A program made the position numbers and the translations under genes. Positions 34,135-42,224 of a DNA stretch of 58,589 bases are shown here, one piece after another; the stretch's first letter is position 1; each line of letters starts with the position of its first letter. The notes beneath the pieces are model-generated. The model was given only the letters and a program-made list of their open reading frames with translations. It did no database searches and was not told the origin of the DNA. This DNA comes from Bacillus sp. MM2020_1 (lineage in GTDB: Bacteria > Bacillota > Bacilli > Bacillales > Cytobacillaceae): NCBI GenBank assembly GCA_011250595.1, contig JAANMP010000028.1, positions 1-58,589 of the forward strand, written 5' to 3'.

Positions 34135-35553
34135 ATGTTGAAAGAATGGCTACGCTCAATTCCACCAGTCCATGAACTTCAAAATCATCGGCGGTTTTTG
34201 ACTCTCCTTCAAGATAGTAAGCTAGATCTTGAGCAGCTTACCAAGCAACTTAAAGAAGTCGTTGATAAAATAAGGGAAGCAATCCTTAATGATCAATGGA
34301 CAGGCACCATTCCAGGAACCAACCATTTTATTGAAGAGTTATTTACTATTCTTGATGCGAAAGTACAGAAACAGTATTCTTATACATTAGAAAAAGTCAT
34401 TAATGCGACAGGAACTATTTTACACACCAACCTAGGCAGAGCTAGATTAAGTGAAAATGCAATCAACCATGTAATTGACACAGCCAGGAACTATTCAAAT
34501 CTTGAGTACAAGCTTACAGAAGGGGTGCGAGGTTCAAGACATAGTCATGTTGAACAATTAATTAAGGATATCACGGGTGCAGAAGCTGCCATGGTGGTTA
34601 ATAATAATGCATCTGCTGTTTATTTGGTCTTAAGAGCACTAGCCGTCGGCAAAGAAGTGATTGTTTCAAGAGGCCAGCTTGTTGAAATCGGAGGATCTTT
34701 TCGAATCTCATCCATAATGGAAGAAAGTGGGGCACTGCTTGTAGAAATTGGCACCACGAATAAAACACATCTTTATGATTATGAAAAAGCCGTTAGCTCA
34801 GAAACCGCGATTATCATGAAGGTCCATACAAGCAACTTTAAAGTGATTGGATTTACCAAATCTGTTGAAACTGATGAACTTGTTAATCTTACTAAACGGT
34901 TGGATGGTGTCATCTTTTATGAAGATCTCGGAAGTGGTGCGTTATACGACTTCAAGAAGCACGGAATTGGTGAAGAACCGGTTGTAAAGGAGGTCATGGA
35001 AAAAGGGGCAGATGTTGTAACTTTTAGTGGTGACAAGCTCCTAGGCGGCCCGCAGGCCGGTATCATTGCCGGTAAAAAAGAAATCATTGATCGTTTAAAA
35101 AAACACCAGTTAGCACGGGTGGTGCGGGTTGATAAGATGACATTGGCTGCACTTGAGGGGACGTTAATTGATTATGCCCGTGGAGAAAATGGGTTAGTAA
35201 ACATTCCGACAGTCCGCGATTTATTAGTTACCTCTGAAGAATTAGACGTACGATCGCAGTCTTTTGTTACAAATTTATTACAGAATACTGGAAAATATGT
35301 TACAAAAATTACAAAGGGAACGAGTCAAGTGGGTGGGGGGACTATGCCGGATGTAGAGCTTCCTACTACTGTTGTGACCCTAAAACATCGTGAACTGACA
35401 GCAGAACAGTTGGGAAGAAAGCTTCGAACCGAAGTGAAACCGGCAATTGTTGGACGGATTCAAAAGGATGAATTTATCATTGATTTACGTACGGTGACAG
35501 CTGAAGAGGAAGAGTACTTACTTCATGCCCTAATCAAATTTAGTGAAGCATAA
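34135..35553 (+). CDS. selA: SelA, L-seryl-tRNA(Sec) selenium transferase
   Basis: A PLP enzyme of 472 residues that converts seryl-tRNA(Sec) to selenocysteinyl-tRNA(Sec) with selenophosphate. The N-terminal tRNA-binding part begins LRSIPPVHELQ. The catalytic core has NATGTILHTNLGRA, NNNASAVYLVL, EIGGSFRIS, and the PLP Lys301 in TFSGDKLLGGPQAG. ATG 34135 follows AAAGGAG. It needs the product of selD, about 1 kb away. selB and the tRNA gene selC usually follow selA; neither is here. Confidence 0.95.
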   Translation: MLKEWLRSIPPVHELQNHRRFLTLLQDSKLDLEQLTKQLKEVVDKIREAILNDQWTGTIPGTNHFIEELFTILDAKVQKQYSYTLEKVINATGTILHTNLGRARLSENAINHVIDTARNYSNLEYKLTEGVRGSRHSHVEQLIKDITGAEAAMVVNNNASAVYLVLRALAVGKEVIVSRGQLVEIGGSFRISSIMEESGALLVEIGTTNKTHLYDYEKAVSSETAIIMKVHTSNFKVIGFTKSVETDELVNLTKRLDGVIFYEDLGSGALYDFKKHGIGEEPVVKEVMEKGADVVTFSGDKLLGGPQAGIIAGKKEIIDRLKKHQLARVVRVDKMTLAALEGTLIDYARGENGLVNIPTVRDLLVTSEELDVRSQSFVTNLLQNTGKYVTKITKGTSQVGGGTMPDVELPTTVVTLKHRELTAEQLGRKLRTEVKPAIVGRIQKDEFIIDLRTVTAEEEEYLLHALIKFSEA

Positions 35554-35563
35554 GAGCGGACAA

Positions 35564-35600
35564 AATGCCCGGCACTTCAACCAAGTGCCGGGCATTTTTA
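35564..35600 (+). terminator. Terminator of selA
   Basis: ATGCCCGGCACTT and AAGTGCCGGGCAT form a 13-bp stem followed by five T. Confidence 0.9.
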
Positions 35601-35621
35601 TGGGCAGTTACTTACATAATT

Positions 35622-35759
35622 TTACATATCATGGTGCGTATTATGTTTGGCTCTGGTATGATTGCGATTCTTAACTTTATGAGAACCGCTTAATGGTTCA
35701 GGCTGCCCCGATTGTTTTGGTGCATTTTTTCGCATGTCTTTGCCATCGTTTTTGTTCAT
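35622..35759 (-). CDS. sspP: SspP, small acid-soluble spore protein P
   Basis: A 45-residue basic protein, too short for most gene finders. It reads [15 protein letters not shown], then [19 protein letters not shown] and ends HHDM, matching SspP of B. subtilis nearly residue for residue in its second half. Its ATG at 35759 has AGGAGGG seven bases upstream. It is a minor core spore protein made in the forespore. A sigma-G-like promoter lies upstream. In B. subtilis sspO and sspP are consecutive; here an opposite-strand gene lies between them. Confidence 0.93.
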   Translation of the reverse strand: MNKNDGKDMRKNAPKQSGQPEPLSGSHKVKNRNHTRAKHNTHHDM

Positions 35760-35780
35760 ATTTCATCCCTCCTATTATGT

Positions 35781-35809
35781 TAGGATGCAGTGATAAAGTC
35801 CTTTTATAC
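35781..35809 (-). promoter_or_regulatory. Sigma-G-like promoter of sspP
   Basis: On the minus strand GTATA and CATCCTA are 17 bases apart. This fits the forespore sigma-G pattern (GHATR, 17-18 bases, CATNHTA). The start would lie just before the ribosome-binding site. Confidence 0.55.
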
Positions 35810-35873
35810 CGTATATTTTTTGTTGTTCTGTGCAATTTAACGGTAAACAAAATGAAGGAGTGAAAGAAGAACA

Positions 35874-36143
35874 ATGGATAAATTCCCATACAATAAAGAT
35901 AAACAACAAGCGTTTCAAGCCGCACAGCAGGGCTATGAGAATGCACAAGGACTATATGAAACAATTGTAAGTGATAGTGCAGGTTATGGTCATCAACTCA
36001 AGCATCTCAAAGACGAAGTCAATGAAGCCTATCAGCAGATTCAAAATGCACTTGAAGTGGCCTCGGAGCATCAACGGTCACAACTTGAGCGTTTTCAACA
36101 GGATTTACAAGGCATGGTGACAGAAGTAAACCAGACAGAATAG
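35874..36143 (+). CDS. Small coiled-coil protein, unknown (possibly DUF2524-like)
   Basis: An 89-residue soluble, Gln/Glu-rich, all-helical protein with no membrane part. Heptad-like spacing runs through about residues 45-85 (LKDEVNEAYQQIQNALEVA, then QLERFQQDLQGMVTEV). It resembles small Bacillus proteins such as YtzC in style, but I cannot confirm the family. ATG 35874 follows AAGGAG at a long distance of about 13 bases. It lies between sspP and sspO on the opposite strand and ends in a shared bidirectional terminator. Confidence 0.7.
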   Translation: MDKFPYNKDKQQAFQAAQQGYENAQGLYETIVSDSAGYGHQLKHLKDEVNEAYQQIQNALEVASEHQRSQLERFQQDLQGMVTEVNQTE

Positions 36144-36175
36144 AAAAAGCAGGCGGGATGGCCCGCCTGCTTTTT
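36144..36175. terminator. Bidirectional terminator
   Basis: AAAAAGCAGGCGGG and CCCGCCTGCTTTTT form a 14-bp perfect stem with T runs on both strands. It separates the convergent small gene and sspO. Confidence 0.92.
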
Positions 36176-36328
36176 CTATTGATTCTTTTTACGTTTCTTG
36201 TTGTTCATTCTTTCTTTGGCGCTTAATGCAGGTTCACTGGCCATTTCCTCATTAAAACCTGCACCTTTTCCTTGCCCTTTGGCTGCATTCATCCCTGGAA
36301 TTACATGATTAGATTTTCGTTTCACCAT
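36176..36328 (-). CDS. sspO: SspO, small acid-soluble spore protein O
   Basis: A 50-residue basic protein beginning [17 protein letters not shown], then GQGKGAGF, and ending [12 protein letters not shown]. It matches SspO (CotK) of B. subtilis at both ends. ATG 36328 follows TAGGAGGTGA. It is expected in the spore core. It is divergent from the aconitase gene, as in B. subtilis. Confidence 0.93.
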   Translation of the reverse strand: MVKRKSNHVIPGMNAAKGQGKGAGFNEEMASEPALSAKERMNNKKRKKNQ

Positions 36329-36493
36329 TCTAATCACCTCCTACACTTTTACTATTTCCCCCATAGCAAAAAAAATGACAAAGAAAAGGTTTTTTGAGAT
36401 AATAAACAATGAAAAAGATGGTTTTCCCATGTCTTTAATTACATAAGCACAATTAGCATTTTTTGAATTTTCAGAACAAAATACATAAAAAAC

Positions 36494-36532
36494 ATAAGTG
36501 AAACTTATCAATCACAATAACTTTCTTGTTAT
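36494..36532 (+). promoter_or_regulatory. Candidate CcpC dyads upstream of aconitase
   Basis: ATAA-GTGAAAC-TTAT (36494-36508) is an exact ATAA-N7-TTAT dyad, the CcpC pattern of B. subtilis citB. A second, ATAA-N8-TTAT, lies at 36517-36532. CcpC represses citB when citrate is low. I could not place the -10 and -35 with confidence. Confidence 0.55.
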
Positions 36533-36648
36533 TTACTTATGTAATCGCTTGTATTAAGATTAGAATTGTGAGAAAAGTTAAACAGGATGGGAAAATTCAA
36601 ACTTTTCAACTTTTCGTTAATTTATGACGAATTTAGGGGGTTTTTTTC

Positions 36649-39357
36649 ATGGTAAAAAACGATGTATTTAACGCACGGACTTCCTTTGAAGTGAACGGTA
36701 AAAGTTATAACTATTACCGCTTAAGTGCACTTGAAGAGGCAGGAATTGGGAACGTTTCAAACTTGCCTTACTCTGTAAAAGTACTACTTGAATCTGTACT
36801 ACGCCAATTAGATGGCCGCGCGATTTCAAAAGAGCATGTTGAAAACTTAGCAAAATGGGGTACAAATGAGCTAAAAGAAGTGGACGTTCCATTTAAGCCA
36901 GCTCGTGTTATCCTTCAAGACTTTACGGGTGTACCAGCTGTTGTTGACCTTGCTTCTTTAAGAAAAGCAATGGCAGACCTTGGCGGAGATCCTGACAAAA
37001 TCAATCCTGAAAAAACAGTTGATCTTGTAATTGACCACTCCGTACAGGTTGATGCCTATGGTGCAGCTGATTCCTTAAAAATTAACATGGATTATGAATT
37101 CGAACGTAATGCTGAGCGCTACCAATTCCTAAGCTGGGCGCAAAAATCATTTAATAATTATCGTGCTGTACCGCCTGCAACTGGTATCGTACACCAGGTA
37201 AACCTTGAGTACTTGGCAGATGTTGTCCACGTTGCCCAAAACGCTGACGGTGAATTAGAAGCATATCCAGATACTTTGGTTGGTACAGACTCACATACAA
37301 CTATGATCAATGGACTTGGTGTTCTTGGCTGGGGCGTGGGCGGAATTGAAGCTGAAGCAGGAATGTTAGGTCAGCCTTCATACTTCCCAGTACCAGAAGT
37401 TGTTGGTGTTAAATTAACAGGTGAGCTTCCAAACGGTGCAACCGCAACTGACCTTGCATTAAAAGTAACTCAAGTTCTTCGCAGCCATGGGGTTGTTGGG
37501 AAATTTGTTGAGTTCTTCGGACCAGGGGTTTCTGTACTACCACTTGCAGACCGTGCAACGATTGCAAACATGGCACCTGAATACGGAGCAACTTGTGGTT
37601 TCTTCCCAATTGATGATGAATCACTTGCTTACATGCGCTTAACAGGCCGTGAAGAAGAGCATATCAATGTAGTCGAACAGTACTGCAAAGCAAACGGATT
37701 GTTCTTCGACCCAGCTATCGAGCCAGTTTATACTGATGTAGTTGAAATCGATCTTTCAGTTATTGAAGCGAATCTATCAGGTCCTAAGCGTCCTCAAGAT
37801 TTAATTCCACTTTCAAAAATGAAAGAAGAATTCGTGAAAGCTGTTTCGGCTCCACAAGGAAACCAAGGCTTCGGCTTACAAGCGGATGAGCTTGATAAAT
37901 CAGCTGAAGTGAAATTCAACAATGGTGACGAAACAACGATCAAAACAGGTGCAGTTGCGATTGCTTCGATTACAAGCTGTACAAATACATCTAACCCTTA
38001 CGTACTAGTAGGTGCCGGGCTTGTTGCGAAGAAAGCGGTTGAATTAGGAATGGAAGTTCCAAAATTCGTGAAAACTTCTTTAGCACCAGGATCTAAGGTT
38101 GTAACCGGATATCTTCGTGATTCAGGGTTACTTCCTTACCTGGAGCAAATCGGCTTCAACCTTGTTGGTTACGGCTGTACAACATGTATCGGTAACTCCG
38201 GTCCATTAAAAGAAGAAATTGAAAAAACAATCGCTGAAAACGACCTTTTAGTTACATCTGTCCTTTCAGGTAACCGTAACTTTGAAGGACGTATTCACCC
38301 GCTTGTTAAAGCAAACTACCTTGCGTCACCACCATTAGTTGTCGCTTACGCGCTTGCTGGTACTGTAAACATTGACTTTGCTAAAGAAGCAATTGGTAAA
38401 GATAAAGATGGAAATGATGTATTCTTCCAAGATATCTGGCCATCAACTGCTGAAGTAAATGATGTTGTTAAACGCACGGTAACTGCTGAGCTATTCCGCC
38501 GGGAATATGCGAACGTGTTCGGTGATAACGAGCGTTGGAATGAAATCAAAACAAGCAATGAGCCTTTATATACTTTTGATGAGGATTCAACTTACATCGC
38601 AAACCCGCCTTTCTTTGAAGGCTTATCACCAGAACCAGGTACAGTTGAACCATTAGCAGGACTTCGTGTAGTTGGTAAATTCGGTGATTCTGTAACAACT
38701 GACCATATTTCACCTGCAGGAGCAATTGGTAAAAATACTCCAGCTGGTAAATATCTGTTAGAAAAAGGCGTGGCAATCCGCGACTTTAACTCTTACGGAT
38801 CTCGTCGTGGTAACCATGAAGTAATGATGCGTGGAACATTTGCCAACATCCGTATTCGTAACCAAATCGCACCAGGTACAGAAGGCGGAGTAACGACTTA
38901 CTGGCCAACTGGCGAAGTTACATCCATTTACGATGCTTGCATGAAATATAAAGAAAACGGCACTGGCTTAATCGTTCTTGCTGGTAAAGATTACGGAATG
39001 GGCTCTTCACGTGACTGGGCTGCGAAAGGAACAAACCTTTTAGGCATTAAAACAGTTCTTGCTGAAAGCTTTGAACGTATTCACCGTTCAAACCTTGTGT
39101 TAATGGGTGTGCTGCCACTTCAATTTAAAGAGGGCGAAAGCGCTGAAACACTTGGTTTAACCGGAAAAGAAACAATTGATGTTCAAGTGGATGAAAACGT
39201 TAGACCACGTGACCTTCTTAAAGTAACGGCAACGGACGAAGCTGGCAACAAGAAGGAATTTGAAGTTCTTGTTCGTTTTGACTCTGAAGTTGAAATTGAT
39301 TACTACCGTCACGGCGGAATTCTTCCAATGGTTCTTCGTGAAAAATTACAAGCTTAA
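36649..39357 (+). CDS. acnA: Aconitase (CitB/AcnA)
   Basis: A 902-residue cytosolic [4Fe-4S] enzyme that isomerises citrate to isocitrate. The cluster ligands are Cys444 (SCTNTSNP), Cys510 and Cys513 ([10 protein letters not shown]). Other marks are the [19 protein letters not shown] segment and the swivel-domain [14 protein letters not shown] and GVLPLQF. The length matches B. subtilis CitB (called citB there), which is also an RNA-binding regulator when the cluster is lost. Codon use is strongly biased, with very frequent GTT, GCA and CGT, as expected for a highly expressed gene. AGGGGG lies eight bases upstream of ATG 36649. Confidence 0.97.
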   Translation: MVKNDVFNARTSFEVNGKSYNYYRLSALEEAGIGNVSNLPYSVKVLLESVLRQLDGRAISKEHVENLAKWGTNELKEVDVPFKPARVILQDFTGVPAVVDLASLRKAMADLGGDPDKINPEKTVDLVIDHSVQVDAYGAADSLKINMDYEFERNAERYQFLSWAQKSFNNYRAVPPATGIVHQVNLEYLADVVHVAQNADGELEAYPDTLVGTDSHTTMINGLGVLGWGVGGIEAEAGMLGQPSYFPVPEVVGVKLTGELPNGATATDLALKVTQVLRSHGVVGKFVEFFGPGVSVLPLADRATIANMAPEYGATCGFFPIDDESLAYMRLTGREEEHINVVEQYCKANGLFFDPAIEPVYTDVVEIDLSVIEANLSGPKRPQDLIPLSKMKEEFVKAVSAPQGNQGFGLQADELDKSAEVKFNNGDETTIKTGAVAIASITSCTNTSNPYVLVGAGLVAKKAVELGMEVPKFVKTSLAPGSKVVTGYLRDSGLLPYLEQIGFNLVGYGCTTCIGNSGPLKEEIEKTIAENDLLVTSVLSGNRNFEGRIHPLVKANYLASPPLVVAYALAGTVNIDFAKEAIGKDKDGNDVFFQDIWPSTAEVNDVVKRTVTAELFRREYANVFGDNERWNEIKTSNEPLYTFDEDSTYIANPPFFEGLSPEPGTVEPLAGLRVVGKFGDSVTTDHISPAGAIGKNTPAGKYLLEKGVAIRDFNSYGSRRGNHEVMMRGTFANIRIRNQIAPGTEGGVTTYWPTGEVTSIYDACMKYKENGTGLIVLAGKDYGMGSSRDWAAKGTNLLGIKTVLAESFERIHRSNLVLMGVLPLQFKEGESAETLGLTGKETIDVQVDENVRPRDLLKVTATDEAGNKKEFEVLVRFDSEVEIDYYRHGGILPMVLREKLQA

Positions 39358-39366
39358 TAGTGAAGA

Positions 39367-39397
39367 ACACCATGCCAGCTGGCATGGTGTTTTTTTG
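39367..39397 (+). terminator. Terminator of aconitase
   Basis: ACACCATGCC and GGCATGGTGT flank AGCT, followed by seven T. Confidence 0.9.
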
Positions 39398-39440
39398 GAT
39401 GTCGAAAAACATTCGATAGACTTTTAATATGACATGTTTG

Positions 39441-39567
39441 TTGATTGGCGCTCCCGGCACTTCGTTTTCCGAGGGCGTGCCGGGAAGCCTCCTCGTCGCT
39501 GCGCTCCTGCGGGGTCTCCCCAACCCCGTACTCCCGCAGGAGTCTTCATGCCTTCCGCGCCAATCAA
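39441..39567. repeat. GC-rich inverted-repeat element, copy 2 (127 bp, inverted)
   Basis: The ends are TTGATTGGCGC (39441-39451) and GCGCCAATCAA (39557-39567), a perfect 11-bp inverted repeat. The internal blocks are the reverse complement of those in copies 1 and 3, for example CTCCCGCAGGAGTC and GCGGGGTCTCC. The frames through it are by-products of its GC content. Confidence 0.82.
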
Positions 39568-39642
39568 AAGTGTAGTATTTAATTTACGCTCTTTAACTCA
39601 TTTAAAAAATACACTCTTCGCTGAAAGAATATTGTTTCAGTA

Positions 39643-39747
39643 GATCCGCTCATTGAAATAAGAGATTCGCCCATAAAACTGTTAAATTCGCTCATTGAGA
39701 CCCAATATTCGCTCATAAAACTCTAAAATTCACTCATTAAAAGAAAA
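39643..39747. repeat. Five tandem 21-bp units
   Basis: Units start at 39643, 39664, 39685, 39706 and 39727, exactly 21 bp apart. Each opens with (G/A/T)ATTCGCTCAT or a one- or two-base variant. Two sub-types alternate: those with CTCATTGA and those with CCATAAAACT or CTCATAAAACT. Stops in frame rule out a long protein. The rest of 39568-40005 is AT-rich without a gene. Confidence 0.85.
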
Positions 39748-40005
39748 AACGATTAATATAGCATCAATGTTCAAATGTTGAAGTGTAATTTTACATAAAA
39801 TATTCTTTCTATTTATTTGCACATTGATTTATATCAACATTATGTTCAAAACAGCAAAAAATATTAAAAATAGGCAATGAAATCAATGTTTAAGCCAAAA
39901 TAGTTTAGCCAATGTGAATGAATTTGTGTCTATTGATGAACTTATATCAGTGGATTTATTAGTAAAAGAAAAAGTGTGTTGCAATACTTTAGGTTTTTTT
40001 GAACC

Positions 40006-40141
40006 CCTGTTGATTGGAGCGGAGGGCACTCGACTCCTGCGGGATAGAGAGGTCACGGGAGACCCCGCAGGCGCCAAAGGCGCCGAGGAGGCTCCCGGAC
40101 CTCCCCGCGGAAAGCGAGTGCCCGGAGCGAAAATTAACAGG
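40006..40141. repeat. GC-rich inverted-repeat element, copy 3 (136 bp)
   Basis: The ends are CCTGTT (40006) and AACAGG (to 40141), with further partial pairing inside (TGATTGGAGCG with CGGAGCGAAAATTA). It carries GACTCCTGCGGGA, GGAGACCCCGCAGGCGC, GCCGAGGAGGCTCCC and CCGCGGAAAGCGAG, as in copy 1. Confidence 0.82.
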
Positions 40142-40198
40142 CCAAATTAGCAGGTACCATAAAAATAGAAAGTTGGTGTTTTTTTAGCGGAAGAATAT

Positions 40199-40228
40199 TT
40201 GACAAATCAAATGATTCTCTCATAAAAT
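40199..40228 (+). promoter_or_regulatory. Promoter of the ABC-F leader
   Basis: TTGACA (40199-40204) and TAAAAT (40223-40228) are separated by 18 bases. Transcription would begin near 40235, giving a leader of about 228 bases before the ABC-F start. Confidence 0.65.
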
Positions 40229-40249
40229 AATACTATTAAACGAAAAGGA

Positions 40250-40324
40250 ATGGTAAAGAGGCATGAAGTTATAATCTTATTTTTCAGACATGATTCGAAT
40301 AACGAAAAATGTTGAACCTGAAGA
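40250..40324 (+). promoter_or_regulatory. Leader: possible 21-codon upstream frame and antiterminator arm
   Basis: A frame opens at ATG 40250 (MVKRHEVIIL and on) and stops at TGA 40313-40315. TGAACCTGAAGA (40313-40324) is the perfect 12-base complement of TCTTCAGGTTCA (40433-40444), which forms part of the terminator just before the ABC-F start. The upstream frame's stop therefore overlaps the antiterminator arm. The AAGGA before ATG 40250 is too close to be a good site. A second frame without a clear site runs 40363-40422 (MRTQLNLYRS and on). Confidence 0.5.
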
Positions 40325-40429
40325 ATAGGATTAGTCTGTCCTTTTATGTCCTAATCGTATAAATGCGAACACAATTAAACCTTTACAGGTCTTTTTGTTG
40401 TGCCACTAAACGATATATATGACATAAAT

Positions 40430-40462
40430 CTCTCTTCAGGTTCATATGAAGGGAGTTTTTTT
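40430..40462 (+). terminator. Attenuator terminator in the ABC-F leader
   Basis: CTCTCTTCA (40430-40438) and TGAAGGGAG (40447-40455) form a 9-bp stem with an 8-base loop, followed by seven T that end directly before ATG 40463. The 3' arm holds the Shine-Dalgarno site, so folding would block transcription and translation. The 5' arm can pair instead with 40313-40324. Confidence 0.75.
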
Positions 40463-42178
40463 ATGCATACAAATCAAAAGACAATCATAAAAGTAATCGG
40501 CTTAGAAAAAAGTTTTTATTTAAAGAAAATTTTAGACAATATCCAATTTGAGATAAAGAATGGGGAACGAATAGGCCTTGTCGGATACAATGGCACTGGA
40601 AAGACAACACTGGCCAATATCCTTATTGGAAAAATCATTCCCGATAAAGGAGTCATTGAAAAATCAAGCGACTTAACGATCGGGTACTTATCACAATCGA
40701 TTGATTATGAGATCAGTGATTTTCACCAGTCATTAGCGGGAAGTACATCGAAAGGTATATTCCAGCATGCTAGTGAGTTAGGTCTTCATAAGGTCTCTGA
40801 CTGGGAGGAAGACCGTCTCAATCATTTAAGTGGAGGAGAGAAGTTAAAACTGGCACTATCAATGGTGTGGGCAACAAAACCTGACTTATTAGTTTTAGAC
40901 GAACCGACAAACCATTTAGATTTTCATGGGATTGAGTGGCTAGTAACCGAACTGAAAAAATTCCAAGGCCCTGTCTTAATTATCTCTCATGACCGTCATT
41001 TTTTAGATAAAACCGTTAAACGTGTGTTCGAATTAGAACATGGGAAGCTTCACTTTTACAATGGAAACTATAGTGACTATCGTAAAGAAAAACAGCATCG
41101 GGTGGAAAATCAGCAGCATCAATATAGTGTCCAGCAGCGCCAAATGGAAATGGTTGAGTTACAGATGGAGCAATTAAAGTCTTGGTCAGAAAAGGGACAT
41201 CGGAATTCCACAAAACAAGGACGGGATTTTGGTCCAAAAGAATATCACCGCGCCAAGGCAAAAAAGCGGGACAATCAAGTGAAATCAAAAATGAAACGGC
41301 TCCAAAATGAGCTTGAAAAAAATAAGATTGAAAAACCGGCAGAGGAAGTACAAATAAGGTTTCAGTTTGACACGCAAGGGAAGAGAGGTAAACGGATAAT
41401 TGAAGCCAAGCGCCTAAAGAAATCTTATAAGGATAGGACCCTTTTTTATAACGCTAACTTTTATATTAATCACGGAGAGCGAGTGGGTCTCTTAGGGGAA
41501 AACGGCTGTGGGAAAACGACTTTAATCAAAATGATTTTAGATCAAGAGTCATATACTGAGGGCGACTTATGGAGGAGCGACTCGATAAAAATTGCCTATT
41601 TAAGTCAGGATGTAGATGATTTACCGTCAGATAAAACCTCCATCGAGGCACTAGGGTACACAGATCAAGAGAGTGTTCTTAAAGCGAGAACCCTTTTAGC
41701 CAACTTAGGCTTAAAGGAAGCGTTAATCACTAAACCAATCGGAACGTTAAGTTTGGGAGAACGCATAAGAGTAAAGCTGGTTGACATGTTAATGAAAGAA
41801 TACGATGTTCTTATCCTAGACGAACCCACCAACCATTTGGATTTGCCGAGCAGGGAGCAGCTTGAAAATACGCTTTCGGAGTTTACCGGTACGATTATTA
41901 CGGTTTCCCATGACTATTATTTTCTTAATAAACTTTGTGAACGGCTATTGGTATTTGAAAACCAGCAAATTCAACGATTTGAGATGAAACCCGAGGAGTA
42001 TTTTAAAAAAGACGAAAAGAAAGAAGTGAACGATGAAGAAGCATTATTGATAATTGAAAACAAAATTGCCATGATATTGGGGGAACTATCAATAATTGAT
42101 CAAAAAGATCCAAAATATCGTGTTTTAGACCAAGAATTTAAAGAACTCCTTAAGCAAAAAAGAGAGCTTATTGGATAA
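40463..42178 (+). CDS. ABC-F ATPase, ribosome-protection type
   Basis: A 571-residue cytosolic protein with two ABC domains and no membrane part. Domain 1 has Walker A GYNGTGKTT, LSGGEKLKLAL and LLVLDEPTNHLD. A long basic linker follows (QMEQLKSWSEKGHRNSTKQG and beyond), which in this family reaches into the ribosome. Domain 2 has GENGCGKTT, LSLGERIRVKL and VLILDEPTNHLD, then a charged C-terminal extension. Relatives such as VmlR, MsrA and Lsa dislodge ribosome-targeting antibiotics. The start is ATG 40463; a frame extending to 40400 passes through the terminator hairpin. The drug class is not predictable. Confidence 0.82.
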   Translation: MHTNQKTIIKVIGLEKSFYLKKILDNIQFEIKNGERIGLVGYNGTGKTTLANILIGKIIPDKGVIEKSSDLTIGYLSQSIDYEISDFHQSLAGSTSKGIFQHASELGLHKVSDWEEDRLNHLSGGEKLKLALSMVWATKPDLLVLDEPTNHLDFHGIEWLVTELKKFQGPVLIISHDRHFLDKTVKRVFELEHGKLHFYNGNYSDYRKEKQHRVENQQHQYSVQQRQMEMVELQMEQLKSWSEKGHRNSTKQGRDFGPKEYHRAKAKKRDNQVKSKMKRLQNELEKNKIEKPAEEVQIRFQFDTQGKRGKRIIEAKRLKKSYKDRTLFYNANFYINHGERVGLLGENGCGKTTLIKMILDQESYTEGDLWRSDSIKIAYLSQDVDDLPSDKTSIEALGYTDQESVLKARTLLANLGLKEALITKPIGTLSLGERIRVKLVDMLMKEYDVLILDEPTNHLDLPSREQLENTLSEFTGTIITVSHDYYFLNKLCERLLVFENQQIQRFEMKPEEYFKKDEKKEVNDEEALLIIENKIAMILGELSIIDQKDPKYRVLDQEFKELLKQKRELIG

Positions 42179-42179
42179 A

Positions 42180-42222
42180 TAAAGCAAGAGAGCGGTATAT
42201 CTGCTCTCTTGCTTTGTTTTTT
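42180..42222 (+). terminator. Rho-independent terminator
   Basis: AAAGCAAGAGAGC and GCTCTCTTGCTTT form a 13-bp stem, then GTTTTTT. It ends the ABC-F gene and meets the convergent SDR gene. Confidence 0.88.
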
Positions 42223-42224
42223 AA

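Noticed and set aside
32040..35553. A tRNA(Sec) gene near selA
   Set aside because: I looked through the gaps at 33096-33236, 33477-33568 and 33968-34134 for the long acceptor stem and the UCA anticodon arm and found none.
39434..39643. Open frames across the second and third GC-rich elements
   Set aside because: They are by-products of few stops in GC-rich repeat DNA and have no start signals.
39643..39747. Short regular repeats taken for a CRISPR array
   Set aside because: The units are contiguous with no unique spacers, and there are no cas genes.
40400..40462. ABC-F start at GTG 40400
   Set aside because: The extra 21 residues are read from the terminator hairpin; AAGGGAG is placed for ATG 40463.
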